Source: Flavobacteriales bacterium
GTDB taxonomy: Bacteria > Bacteroidota > Bacteroidia > NS11-12g > UBA9320
NCBI GenBank assembly: GCA_020635455.1
Contig: JACJZT010000002.1
Coordinates: 62,001-126,000, forward strand
DNA length: 64,000 bases
Reading direction: 5' to 3'
Shown: one piece after another, positions 33,272 through 42,662 of the stretch
How positions within the stretch are numbered: position 1 is the first letter of the stretch
Layout: each line of letters starts with the position of its first letter
Notes under the pieces: model-generated
What the model saw: only the letters and a program-made list of their open reading frames with translations
The model's database searches: none
Told to the model about the DNA's origin: nothing
Position numbers and translations under genes: made by a program

Positions 33272-34840
33272 TTATTTTCGGGGCTTGTATACAAGGATCT
33301 CCTTTCCATCAAAAATAAGATCACATTTTTCAAGCAGGTCCGGTCGGTCTGATTCAAACTCTTTTTTCCACTGTTTCGGCATGAGTAAGTAATCGGGTTT
33401 TAACCTCCCGAACCAATGATCTATCAAACCCCTGTCTTTCATTTTCTGATGATTGAATACCATGCCTTTTCGGTCAAGGTAAACAAGAGGTGTATTTAAA
33501 GGATAATCGTATAGGACGAAAAATACCGCAGAATTCGGAATCTCGTTACTTTTTACCCATTCTTCCCCTTCGATCATATACGTTCGGAAATCCCATATTT
33601 CCCTGCAAGGTAAATTGTACACGTCGGCTTGTCTTTTCTCGGACTGTGCCAGGCTTTCAGGGGCCAGATTCCAAACAATATAAAGAAGGATGATACTGCC
33701 CAGACAACCTCTGCTCAGCAACATCAAACCATCGATCGACAACATGAACATGACCGGCACCAGGGTGCATATTGCATAATAATCATGATGCATCAGTTGT
33801 TTGCCCATTAAAAGAATAAAACAAACAATACCAACAAGAAGTATACCCTTAAAAATCTGTAATTCCTTTAATTTGTCTCTTCTTAAAAATGCAATCAGAA
33901 AGGAAACAAGCAATACCCAATATTGGGTCTCCCTGAAGTATTCACGATGCCAGCAAACTACATTTTTCCAAATGTCTGAAAAATCGGTCCAGCGATTAAT
34001 ATGTCTTGAGGTGCTTAAAAAAACTGAAGAACCGTATTCGGAATTCGCCCGGATGCTGAAAAAATAATTGACCCCGATGGAAAAAATAAAACATAAGATG
34101 AAAAAAACTGAAACCCTGAGTATTTGTTGTTTTGAAATTTCCTTGTCCACAATATAGAGTGACAAAAGGGTCCAGACATAAAAAGCAACCGGGAACAGAA
34201 GCGCCGTGATTTTCAGTAAACCAGCGAAACAAGCGATTCCAATGGAGAAATAGATTGCGTTAAAATCGATCTTCAGACGAAATTTTTCGAAATAATAATA
34301 GGCAATAAGTATAAACGACAATGAACTGGTATCTGGCAATAAATTAAAACCGTAAAACAATAATAGCGGTGACAGGAGCAGAAATAAGGGTATTAGTATT
34401 TGTTGCCAGCCGTTTCCTGAATGGATCTTGACGATCAATGAAACAAAGTAGATACCAGCCATCAGGATCAGGAAACTCAGGGTTCTATATATCAGCAATA
34501 GATCCTCCCTGCCTGCAAATACTTTGGTTACCACAGCAGAAAGATATTGTATCAAAGGAAATTCAACCCCTGTTTTTCCATTGCTGTTCTCAAGAAAATT
34601 GGTCTGAGGTTCAAAAAAATTAAGGCCATTATCGTAATAATTTCTGGCAATGCTGAACCGGTCGGCCTGAGCCCAGAAATGCACTCCCTGTGGTCTGTAG
34701 TCCTGATGATACCCATCCTTAATCCTGAGAAAGATAAGCAAACATATGATCATCAGAATCAACTGACTAAGATTGCCCGGAAAACTTTGTAAACGATTGC
34801 TGAATTGAGTATTCGGAGTGTTTAAATCGATTCTTATCAT
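33272..34840 (-). CDS. Membrane glycosyltransferase, GT39/ArnT-like
   Basis: This 522-residue polytopic protein has about eleven hydrophobic segments and a C-terminal soluble tail. The N-terminal part HFWAQADRFSIARNYYDNG has an acidic residue (D60) in the position used by PMT/ArnT-type enzymes, and the large loop that follows (FFEPQTNFLE, TGVEFPLIQYLSA) matches the family. Such enzymes use polyprenyl-phosphate sugars to glycosylate lipid A, protein or surface glycan at the inner membrane. It is co-directional with the MmcQ/YjbR gene upstream by 17 bp, so they may share a transcript. Confidence 0.83.
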   Translation of the reverse strand: MIRIDLNTPNTQFSNRLQSFPGNLSQLILMIICLLIFLRIKDGYHQDYRPQGVHFWAQADRFSIARNYYDNGLNFFEPQTNFLENSNGKTGVEFPLIQYLSAVVTKVFAGREDLLLIYRTLSFLILMAGIYFVSLIVKIHSGNGWQQILIPLFLLLSPLLLFYGFNLLPDTSSLSFILIAYYYFEKFRLKIDFNAIYFSIGIACFAGLLKITALLFPVAFYVWTLLSLYIVDKEISKQQILRVSVFFILCFIFSIGVNYFFSIRANSEYGSSVFLSTSRHINRWTDFSDIWKNVVCWHREYFRETQYWVLLVSFLIAFLRRDKLKELQIFKGILLVGIVCFILLMGKQLMHHDYYAICTLVPVMFMLSIDGLMLLSRGCLGSIILLYIVWNLAPESLAQSEKRQADVYNLPCREIWDFRTYMIEGEEWVKSNEIPNSAVFFVLYDYPLNTPLVYLDRKGMVFNHQKMKDRGLIDHWFGRLKPDYLLMPKQWKKEFESDRPDLLEKCDLIFDGKEILVYKPRK

Positions 34841-34857
34841 ATTTCAGATGCTAACCG

Positions 34858-35193
34858 TTACCAGGCAACAGATTCTATCTTTTTGTTTCCTCTGACTTTG
34901 GCAGGTAATGAATTAAATATTAACTGATAGGAATGGTCGGTAAGTTTTAGGATCAGATCATCTGGAACAGATCCGTTGCATTCAACTGTATTCCAATGAG
35001 TTTTATTCATATGGTATCCGGGAATGATACCTGAATATTTCTCTCTTAAAGAAACGGAAACTTCCGGGTCGCATTTTAAATTTACTGAATTAAAAGTATT
35101 CACATCCATTAAGGCGAACATTTTCTCGTGAACCTTAAAGACCAAAGTATTGGAATCAAAAGGAAATCCTTCTGTGGCACCTTCTTTTTTCAA
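34858..35193 (-). CDS. MmcQ/YjbR family protein
   Basis: The 111 codons from the TTG at 35193 match the core of the MmcQ/YjbR fold (GATEGFPFDSNTLVFKVHEK, MFALMDVNTFNSVNLKC, HWNTVECNGSVPDDLI), a small DNA-binding-like domain of unknown role. The family N-terminus normally has one more helix, and the codons upstream (DIEYYREYCL) code for exactly that, with no ATG, GTG or further TTG in frame. The first family-like codon is ATA at 35217-35215, directly after a TAAATTTG box at 35227-35220. The true start may therefore be this ATA, and the CDS could extend to 35217. Confidence 0.8.
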   Translation of the reverse strand: MKKEGATEGFPFDSNTLVFKVHEKMFALMDVNTFNSVNLKCDPEVSVSLREKYSGIIPGYHMNKTHWNTVECNGSVPDDLILKLTDHSYQLIFNSLPAKVRGNKKIESVAW

Positions 35194-35219
35194 ACAATAT
35201 TCCCTGTAATATTCTATGT

Positions 35220-35227
35220 CAAATTTA
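35220..35227 (-). promoter_or_regulatory. -7 box ahead of the MmcQ/YjbR gene
   Basis: On the minus strand TAAATTTG is an exact match, 2 bases before the ATA at 35217 and 26 bases before the TTG at 35193. TTTTG at about 35247 is a possible -33 partner, at 16 bp. Confidence 0.45.
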
Positions 35228-35268
35228 TGTAAGATTTTATCCTCAAAATGGCAAATATATGCAACGAA

Positions 35269-35300
35269 TTGACTTTTCGGGAGTCATATAAGTATATTTG
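35269..35300 (+). promoter_or_regulatory. Promoter of the giant T9SS gene at 35.3 kb
   Basis: TTG at 35269-35271, 21 bp, TATATTTG at 35293-35300, exact -7 match. The ATG at 35312 is 11 bases after the box, so the leader is about 5 bases or absent. It is back-to-back with the MmcQ promoter. Confidence 0.6.
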
Positions 35301-35311
35301 TGGTGACAGGA

Positions 35312-38300
35312 ATGTTGAAATTTTTAAAATATACCTTTCTGCTTTTACTGGCATTTACCCTTAAAACAAAAGCCCAGGAGTTGCAGGGAGGCCCATCTCA
35401 AAAGGTATTTGAATCTCTCGAAAAGCCCGTTTTTAAAAAGAATAATGGTCAATGGGAAAGTGATGTTCAATACAAATTACTGAGCGGTCAAACTTCAGTA
35501 CTTTTTTTTAAAAATAAAATTCAATTTGGTCTGAGAAAAGCTCTTGACAGGCCACCAACATCCAAAGAACATCCCGACAACCTTGCTTTTTCCATTTGGG
35601 AACTAGAGTTTTCGCACAGTTCTGTTCATTCAACTATTAAGGCTACAGGTGAAAGTAAGTCGAAGGTGAATTATTTTTACGGCAGTACAGGCGTGGGTAT
35701 TGAAACCAGCGATTTTACTGAGATAACCTACAAGAATATCTATCCTATGATCGATCTGGTATTTTATTTCGACCAAAAACAAAATTTGAAATACGATTTC
35801 AGGATACATCCCGGAGGAGATTATCACAACATTGAATTGCGATATAATGGCATTGAAAAACTCAAGGTAGACCCAAAGGGGAATTTAAACATCAAAACGG
35901 CATGGAATACCACTTTAAAGGAGGGTAAACCTATATCGTGGCAACTCGTAAACGGAAAAAAGATTCCCGTTGAATTCAGGTATAAGGTGAATGGTAAAAA
36001 GTTGACCTTTGATTCAAAATCCATCACAAACCCGAATGCTGAGATCGTAATTGATCCTTTAATGCTCGATTGGAGTACCTATTTTTACGGAAAGCTTGGA
36101 TCTACGAACTGGGGCTATACTTATGTGATGGACATGGACATCGACAAGGACAATAATGTTTACGTAACGGGTTTTACCAATGAACGTTTTCCGATGAAAA
36201 CCGGTACCTACGATACCATACCCAACAGTACCAGTTTCTGGGATGGTTTTGTGGCCAAAATGTCAACCAATGGTGATTCGCTTATTTACTTTACCTATAT
36301 AGGCGGGAGCAGCTGGTCGTATATATTATCCCTTTCGGTAAACAGTCAGAAACAACCCGTAATTTCAGGTTTCACCTATGCTAAAGATTACCCTGTAACT
36401 GCAGGGGCCTATGATGTTTCAGGAGGTTCCAGCACCGGATACAGAGGTTTCATTACCAAATTCTCTTCTGATTTTAAAAGTCTTGTATTTTCTACGTATT
36501 TTGGTAAATCAAGCAGTTGGGGTACCGTTATTCAGAGCATGGGACTTACCAAGGGCGGAGATGTGATCTTTACCGGCCAAACGAACGCTCACGATTTCCC
36601 GGTTACTGCGGGTTGCATACAATCAACCTACGGAGGAGGAGCCAACGACGCTTTTCTTTCAAGGTTAAGTGCTGATGGTAAAACACTGATCTATTCTACC
36701 TATTTTGGTGGATCTGGCGATGATCGTGCTACCGACCTGAGTATCAATGCTGACGAAGATGTTTATATTGTTGGCTCAACTGCAAATTCGAATTTTCCGC
36801 TGACCATTGGCGCTAAAGGTGTGTTTAAATATTCCAATTCCGACAACATGGATGGGTTTGTTGCCCGTATTCAAAACGATTGCAAGAAACTTCTCTGGAG
36901 TAAAATGATGGGAGGCAGTGATCTCGATTATTTTGAAGGTTTGCATGTGAACGATGACGATGAGCTCTACATTGCAGGTTATTCTAATTCATCCGATTTT
37001 TATACTACTTCCAAGGCTGTTCAAAAAAGCCTGAGGGGAGGATATGACCACATAGTGGTAAAAATGAATAAGGCCGGTACCAATGTATTTTACAGTACTT
37101 ACCTGGGTGGAGGAGGAGATGATTATTTCTATTCAGGATACTGGTGGACATCAAACATAAGGATAACGGCCAATGTAAAAGATGAAGCCATTGTTGGAGG
37201 TGTTACCAAATCCTTCGATTATCCGATCACATCGGATGCTTTACAAAAACAGAATAACGTTAAAACAGGCGTTAGCTGGTCATGGGCGACAAACCTGGCC
37301 ATTACCAAACTTGATTATACGGGAAGTAAAATCCTTTACGGAACGTATTTCGGGGGTTCTCAGTGGGAGTGGACAACCGTGTTAAAAGTTAAAAAGATCA
37401 GTTGCATGAGCAGCATACTTTATGGTGGTGTTACAGGTTCGCGTAATTATCCTACCACTGACGGAGTATTTAAGGAACAACCTAAAGATTCAGTGGCCGG
37501 CTGGAGTTACTCCGGATTCATGTCAAGATTCAGGGATACTCTTTACACGGAACCCATTAATTTTAAAAGCAATTTTATCGAATGCGATAATGTTTATGAG
37601 ATTTTTGATGCCAATAACCGAGGGGCTTCTTATTTGTGGAGTGATAATTCCACAAGTAAGGTTTTGATCGCAAAAGACACCGGAACGTATTGGGTCAGGG
37701 CTACCTATGGATGCGATACGGTTAGTGATACCGTTCACGTTTCACTTGAATACTCACCAAAGCTCCAGTTTGTGGAAGATACAATTGTTTGTGTGTCGAA
37801 CAGTCTGGTTTTAGATGCGGAAAACGATTCCATAATAAGATCCTACTTATGGAATACCAAAGATACCACTCAAAAAATAACCGTTAACAAACCGGGAGTT
37901 TACATTGCAACAGTTACCACACCAAATTGCGGGGAAATATCCGATACCATTCACGTTGATTTTCTTCAAAAACCGGATATAGGAATTCCAATCGATTCAG
38001 TTTTCTGTGATGCAATTAACTGGCCCTTGAAAACCGATTCTCTGGGAGTTGATACGCGTTATTTGTGGAGCACGGGAGATACCGGTGTCAATACCATTAT
38101 AATGAAGACAGGAAACCATTTTTTAAAGGTAACGAATCATTGCGGGGAAGATTCAGTTGGTTTTAGTACGGATTTGCTAAAAACCCCAACGGTTGATCTC
38201 CCAGGGGATACGATTGTTTGTTTCCCGTATACTTTAAGATACAAGGTCGGGCTTACAGGCAATAATGAGATCTATAATTGGGAAGATCCCGACTTGCAGA

Positions 38301-39547
38301 TCGCCTATGGTACCAGCGATTCCCTTATTATGAGCTCTCCGGGAAAAGTATTGGTAAGTATCGAAAACCGGTGTGGAGTTGCAAAGGATTCGGTTGCGAT
38401 AACCGAAAGGATTAAGCCGGTTCTTGATCTTGGAAACGACAGTATATATTGTGAAAACATTGCAAAAGTCATTCAGATAGGAAAAGCGGGTAACGGGGAA
38501 AAATATTATTGGAACTCAAGTCCGGGTAACAATAAGTATCTAATCGATAAGGAAGGAGTTTATACAGCTCGAATTGTGAATCTCTGCGGCGATGTTACCG
38601 ATTCGGTTCGTTTTACACGAAAATCAAAACTAAGTCTTGATCTTGGTAAAGATTCTCTTTTTTGTAACAGCATCTCAAAAACCCTTGATATTTCACAAAC
38701 CGATCCGGATGTAGTATACCACTGGCATGATGGATCTTCCGGTAAGACTTTTCTGGTTGACAAACCGGGATCGATCTTTGCAAGTATATCTAATTTATGC
38801 GGTGAAAGTTCAGATACCGTAAATTATACTTTGTTAAGCACCCCAACCGTGGAGCTTGGTCCCGACCTTGAATATTGTGATGTAATTGTGCCAAAGCAAA
38901 TTTCAGTTGGAAATTCGGGTAATGATGAAACCTATTTATGGAGCACTGCCTCAACCGCCAGTACTTCCATTCTAAGTACCCAGGGCAAACACTGGGTAAG
39001 GATTGAAAACAAATGCGGTCTGGCTACTGACAGCATATCTGTATTCCTGTATTTCAGTCCTGTAGTAGATCTGGGAAAAGATACGGCCCTTTGTGGTACA
39101 TTCAGTTACCTGCTAGATGCAGGCAATCCGGGAATGAGCTATTTATGGGAGCCAACGGGAGAAACGACCCAAAGCATCTTTGCAAATCTTCAAAGTAAAT
39201 ATAAGGTTACGGTAACCGATATCCACGGATGTTCGGGCAGTTCATTTATGACCATCAAAGATGATTGTAAAAGCCGTTGGTTTATTCCAAACGCCTTTTC
39301 GCCTAATGCCGACCTTTTGAACGATGAATTCTTACCCTATTTTCTTAACATTGAAAAGTACACCTTGTCCATATACAATACCTGGGGAGAGAAGTTGTTC
39401 GAGACCAATGATCCAAAATTGGGTTGGGATGGTAATTATTTAGGTGTAGAGGCACCATCCGACAATTATTTTTATAAAATTCAATTCATCAGCAGCGAAA
39501 GCGATCAGTGGATCAACCTCAAAGGAACCATTCTATTGTTGCGTTAA
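35312..39547 (+). CDS. Giant surface protein with DUF7948/SBBP propeller, PKD-like repeats and T9SS type B C-terminus
   Basis: This 1411-residue protein starts at the ATG at 35312; the earlier GTG lies at the promoter. A signal peptide (FLLLLAFTLKTKAQ) is followed by a DUF7948-type region (FKKNNGQWESDVQYKLLSG) and SBBP repeats to about residue 740 (NVYVTGFTN, LIYSTYFGGSGDDRATDL, ELYIAGYSN), likely a propeller. Residues about 748-1320 are eight repeats of about 70 residues, each with DSIxC-like and NxCGxxxDSV-like Cys pairs (LDLGNDSIYC, VNLCGDVTDSV), PKD/Ig-like. The last 90 (WFIPNAFSPNADLLNDEF, NTWGEKLFET) are the gliding-motility-type C-terminal domain of type B T9SS clients. It is probably surface-anchored; the role may be adhesion. 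Confidence 0.92.
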   Translation: MLKFLKYTFLLLLAFTLKTKAQELQGGPSQKVFESLEKPVFKKNNGQWESDVQYKLLSGQTSVLFFKNKIQFGLRKALDRPPTSKEHPDNLAFSIWELEFSHSSVHSTIKATGESKSKVNYFYGSTGVGIETSDFTEITYKNIYPMIDLVFYFDQKQNLKYDFRIHPGGDYHNIELRYNGIEKLKVDPKGNLNIKTAWNTTLKEGKPISWQLVNGKKIPVEFRYKVNGKKLTFDSKSITNPNAEIVIDPLMLDWSTYFYGKLGSTNWGYTYVMDMDIDKDNNVYVTGFTNERFPMKTGTYDTIPNSTSFWDGFVAKMSTNGDSLIYFTYIGGSSWSYILSLSVNSQKQPVISGFTYAKDYPVTAGAYDVSGGSSTGYRGFITKFSSDFKSLVFSTYFGKSSSWGTVIQSMGLTKGGDVIFTGQTNAHDFPVTAGCIQSTYGGGANDAFLSRLSADGKTLIYSTYFGGSGDDRATDLSINADEDVYIVGSTANSNFPLTIGAKGVFKYSNSDNMDGFVARIQNDCKKLLWSKMMGGSDLDYFEGLHVNDDDELYIAGYSNSSDFYTTSKAVQKSLRGGYDHIVVKMNKAGTNVFYSTYLGGGGDDYFYSGYWWTSNIRITANVKDEAIVGGVTKSFDYPITSDALQKQNNVKTGVSWSWATNLAITKLDYTGSKILYGTYFGGSQWEWTTVLKVKKISCMSSILYGGVTGSRNYPTTDGVFKEQPKDSVAGWSYSGFMSRFRDTLYTEPINFKSNFIECDNVYEIFDANNRGASYLWSDNSTSKVLIAKDTGTYWVRATYGCDTVSDTVHVSLEYSPKLQFVEDTIVCVSNSLVLDAENDSIIRSYLWNTKDTTQKITVNKPGVYIATVTTPNCGEISDTIHVDFLQKPDIGIPIDSVFCDAINWPLKTDSLGVDTRYLWSTGDTGVNTIIMKTGNHFLKVTNHCGEDSVGFSTDLLKTPTVDLPGDTIVCFPYTLRYKVGLTGNNEIYNWEDPDLQIAYGTSDSLIMSSPGKVLVSIENRCGVAKDSVAITERIKPVLDLGNDSIYCENIAKVIQIGKAGNGEKYYWNSSPGNNKYLIDKEGVYTARIVNLCGDVTDSVRFTRKSKLSLDLGKDSLFCNSISKTLDISQTDPDVVYHWHDGSSGKTFLVDKPGSIFASISNLCGESSDTVNYTLLSTPTVELGPDLEYCDVIVPKQISVGNSGNDETYLWSTASTASTSILSTQGKHWVRIENKCGLATDSISVFLYFSPVVDLGKDTALCGTFSYLLDAGNPGMSYLWEPTGETTQSIFANLQSKYKVTVTDIHGCSGSSFMTIKDDCKSRWFIPNAFSPNADLLNDEFLPYFLNIEKYTLSIYNTWGEKLFETNDPKLGWDGNYLGVEAPSDNYFYKIQFISSESDQWINLKGTILLLR

Positions 39548-39621
39548 ACACCTTTTAAGGAAATTTAAGTTTTTACGGCATTCAAAATGATTTCCTTTTC
39601 TTTGCGCTTATTCTCAAGCGA

Positions 39622-41505
39622 ATGAAAAGGCCTGAAGACGTACTCAAGCAATATTGGGGATTCGATTCCTTCAGACCATTACAAGATGATATTATTGAGT
39701 CGGTTTTGGATGGTAAAGATACGCTTGCCATTTTACCGACCGGAGGAGGTAAGTCTCTTTGTTTTCAGGTTCCAGGAATGTGTCTCGAAGGTTTGACCCT
39801 GGTGGTATCTCCTTTGATTTCCTTAATGAACGATCAGGTTCACAACCTAAAGTTGAAAGGAGTTACAGCACTTGCTTTACATTCCGGACTAACTGCCAGG
39901 GAAGCCGAGATCGAATATACAAATCTCAGAAATGGTAAATACAAATTTGTTTACGCTTCTCCCGAAAAAGTCAAATCCGAACGGTTTCTATGGTCTGTTT
40001 CCGAACTTAACATCGATCTTTTAGCCATTGATGAAGCACATTGCATTTCGCAATGGGGGCATGATTTCCGACCGGAGTATCTTGAATTGGAAGGTTTGAG
40101 GAAAGAATTGAATTGTCCCTGTATTGCCCTGACCGCTTCAGCAACTCCAAAGGTTGTACAAGACATTATTAAATATTTGAAGTTTAAGGATGGCAATAAA
40201 ATCTTTAAGCAATCGGTTAAACGGACTAACTTAAATTACGTTGTGCTAAAGGAAGAGCATAAATCCGAAAGGCTTCTTCGTATCCTTCAAAAGATCAAGG
40301 GAACCGGCATTGTTTATGCCAGAAATCGCAAACAAACAGCGGCCATAAGTGATTTTTTACACAAGAACAACATCGCATCAGATTTTTATCATGCCGGTTT
40401 GGATTCAGAAGAACGTGAGAAAAAACAAACACTTTGGAAGGCAGGCAAGATCAGGGTCATTGTTTGCACTAATGCTTTTGGTATGGGAATTGACAAACCG
40501 GATGTAAGACTTGTGATCCATTACGAAATTCCGGATACTCCGGAAGCTTATTATCAGGAATCGGGCAGAGCCGGCAGAGATGGTCTGGAAAGCTGGTGTG
40601 TTTTGTTGATTGGTCCGTCGGATCTTGAAAAAAATGAAAAATGGGTAATAGAAAGATTTCTTGATAAAAACCAGGTTAAAAATGTTTTCAATGCATTTTG
40701 CAATCATCACCACATTCCCTATGGAGGTGGCTTTGAGCAGTTGTACGATCTTGATGCTAATGAATTAAATAAAAAATACAAGCTAAAGGTTCAGGATTTG
40801 TACAGGGCTTTTGAAATGTTAAGTCGCGAAGGATTGGTCAGTCTTTCCGAATCCTATGCAATGTCATCCCGAATAAAGATCCTTATGGACCAGGAAGAAC
40901 TTTATTGGTTTTATGTTAAAAAGACTGAATATGAATTTTTCTTAAAAACCCTTCTGCGCATGTATGGTGGACTCTTCGATCATTATACACCGGTTTCGGA
41001 ATATGAAATTTCAAACAAGCTTCACCATTCCGTGAACGAGGTGAGACAGAAATTAACGCGATTAAATTCACTGAAAGTTCTCGAATACCTCCCAAGAAAC
41101 GAACAGCCACAGATCTGTTTTCTTGAAGAAAGACCCAGAAATTTGCCTTATAACACTAAAAGGTGGAATCATCTTAAACTGGCAGCCTTGCAAAGATGGA
41201 ATGCAATGAAGAATTATGTTGATACAATAAACTGCCGCCAGATCGCATTAGGTGAATATTTTGGAGAAAAAAAGATTGAAGACTGCGGGAAATGCGATAA
41301 TTGCAGAAACCGCAAAAGAGATCGGTCAAGTGAAATAAAGGTATTCCGTGAAATTTTAATACAAAGATCCATACAAAATAAGATCGGTCAAAAAGAAATG
41401 AAAGACCTTATTGAAGCGGATGAGTTGAAAATAAATGTTTTGAGAGACCTGATGGATAAAGGCATAATCGTTCGTGACAAAAATGGAAATTATCAGCACA
41501 AATGA
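39622..41505 (+). CDS. recQ: ATP-dependent DNA helicase RecQ
   Basis: This 627-residue superfamily-2 helicase has Walker A TGGGKS (40-45), DEAH (137-140), SATPKVVQDI, and the second RecA domain with GIVYARNRKQT, GTNAFGMGIDKPDVRLV-like CTNAFGMGIDKPDVR and QESGRAGRDG. The RecQ-C zinc site is seen near residue 550 as DCGKCDNCRNRK. The C-terminal HRDC domain is not evident. It unwinds DNA during recombination and replication-fork repair. The gene is followed by a GT4 gene, overlapping by 4 bp (ATGA). A box TTTCTTTG (39597-39604), one base from the -7 consensus, lies 17 bases before the start. Confidence 0.95.
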   Translation: MKRPEDVLKQYWGFDSFRPLQDDIIESVLDGKDTLAILPTGGGKSLCFQVPGMCLEGLTLVVSPLISLMNDQVHNLKLKGVTALALHSGLTAREAEIEYTNLRNGKYKFVYASPEKVKSERFLWSVSELNIDLLAIDEAHCISQWGHDFRPEYLELEGLRKELNCPCIALTASATPKVVQDIIKYLKFKDGNKIFKQSVKRTNLNYVVLKEEHKSERLLRILQKIKGTGIVYARNRKQTAAISDFLHKNNIASDFYHAGLDSEEREKKQTLWKAGKIRVIVCTNAFGMGIDKPDVRLVIHYEIPDTPEAYYQESGRAGRDGLESWCVLLIGPSDLEKNEKWVIERFLDKNQVKNVFNAFCNHHHIPYGGGFEQLYDLDANELNKKYKLKVQDLYRAFEMLSREGLVSLSESYAMSSRIKILMDQEELYWFYVKKTEYEFFLKTLLRMYGGLFDHYTPVSEYEISNKLHHSVNEVRQKLTRLNSLKVLEYLPRNEQPQICFLEERPRNLPYNTKRWNHLKLAALQRWNAMKNYVDTINCRQIALGEYFGEKKIEDCGKCDNCRNRKRDRSSEIKVFREILIQRSIQNKIGQKEMKDLIEADELKINVLRDLMDKGIIVRDKNGNYQHK

Positions 41506-42593
41506 ATAAGAAGCGTATTGTAATAATGGTGTCGAATGATCTGGTTACGGATCAGAGAATGCATCGTATCTGCACTTCTTTAAGCGGATCGGGTTATGAG
41601 GTTCGAATTATAGGGCGTTTTCTGAAAAGTTCGGTTGAGTTAACCGAAAAACAATATGCACAAACCAGGATGAAGCTGTTCTTTGATCATGGAGTTTTGT
41701 TTTATCTCGAACTGAATATTCGGTTTATTCTCAAATTATTTTTCGGCAAGATCGACCTTTTGTATTCGGTGGATGCAGACACACTGCCTTCTGCCATAAT
41801 CTTAAAATTTTTAAAAAGACTTAAGCTTGTATACGATGCGCATGAATTGTTTCCGGAAGTACCGGAACTATTGAACCGACCTGTAAAAAAGTGGATGTGG
41901 CAATTGGTTGATAAAGCAGGTATAGTGTATTGTTCGGATCTTCGTTTCACCGTTTCTGAAACTCTGTCTGAACATTATCGAAAAAAATACGATCGTGATT
42001 TTATTGTACTGAGGAACCTTCCAACATACCATGACAATGCAATGGAAACGGTTGAAGAAAAATACGTATTATACCAGGGAGCCTTAAATGAAGGAAGGGG
42101 GTTGACTGAGTTGATCGATGCCGCAAAAAAGATCGATATGAAGATATTGATTGCCGGAGATGGTGACCTTCGCGATGAATTGAAAAGCAAATGTGAAAAG
42201 GAGGAAGGCTTGAACAAAGTGATCTTTCTTGGAAAACTAGATCCTGAAAAATTGAAAGAATACACCCGCCGTGCGTTTATAGGATATAATCTATTGGATA
42301 ACAGATCGCTGAGCTATTACTATTCCTTATCAAACAAAACTTTCGATTACCTTCATGCCGGGGTACCACAGTTGTTTCCTCCCTTCCCTGAATATATTGA
42401 GCTTAACAAAAAGGTAAAATTGGGTTTGCAGGTTGATTTGAAAACCGATGAAATCGCCAAAGCATTAGATCAACTATTAAAAGACCCCGTTTTGCATTCC
42501 GAATTGAAAAAAGGATTGTTGGAATCGGCACAGGATTTTGACTGGAATAAGGAGCAAAAAATTCTTCTCGATGCCATCAAAAAACTTTTTTGA
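41502..42593 (+). CDS. Glycosyltransferase family 4-like
   Basis: This 363-residue cytoplasmic GT-B enzyme has the N-terminal domain VIMVSNDLVTDQRMHRICTS (motif VTDQRxHR), then LVYDAHELFPEVPEL, and the C-terminal nucleotide-sugar domain with LYQGALNEGRGLTELIDAA, ILIAGDGDLRDELK and FDYLHAGVPQL. Members build surface polysaccharides; donor and acceptor are not visible. The start overlaps the recQ stop by 4 bp, so both lie in one transcript although functions differ. About 70 bp separate it from the rel/spoT gene, which has its own promoter. Confidence 0.88.
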   Translation: MNKKRIVIMVSNDLVTDQRMHRICTSLSGSGYEVRIIGRFLKSSVELTEKQYAQTRMKLFFDHGVLFYLELNIRFILKLFFGKIDLLYSVDADTLPSAIILKFLKRLKLVYDAHELFPEVPELLNRPVKKWMWQLVDKAGIVYCSDLRFTVSETLSEHYRKKYDRDFIVLRNLPTYHDNAMETVEEKYVLYQGALNEGRGLTELIDAAKKIDMKILIAGDGDLRDELKSKCEKEEGLNKVIFLGKLDPEKLKEYTRRAFIGYNLLDNRSLSYYYSLSNKTFDYLHAGVPQLFPPFPEYIELNKKVKLGLQVDLKTDEIAKALDQLLKDPVLHSELKKGLLESAQDFDWNKEQKILLDAIKKLF

Positions 42594-42646
42594 TTTAAAA
42601 TTCAGATTGATTTAAGATTGAGCAGGTATTTCAAATGGAGGATGGT

Positions 42647-42654
42647 TATTTTTG
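42647..42654 (+). promoter_or_regulatory. -7 box of the rel/spoT gene
   Basis: TATTTTTG is an exact match; the ATG at 42663 is 8 bases later, so the mRNA may be almost leaderless. The nearest TTG (42618-42620) is at 26 bp spacing, longer than usual. Confidence 0.45.
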
Positions 42655-42662
42655 CATAAAGC

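Noticed and set aside
35300..35311. GTG start of the giant T9SS gene
   Set aside because: The G is the last base of the TATATTTG box; the ATG at 35312 gives a normal signal peptide.
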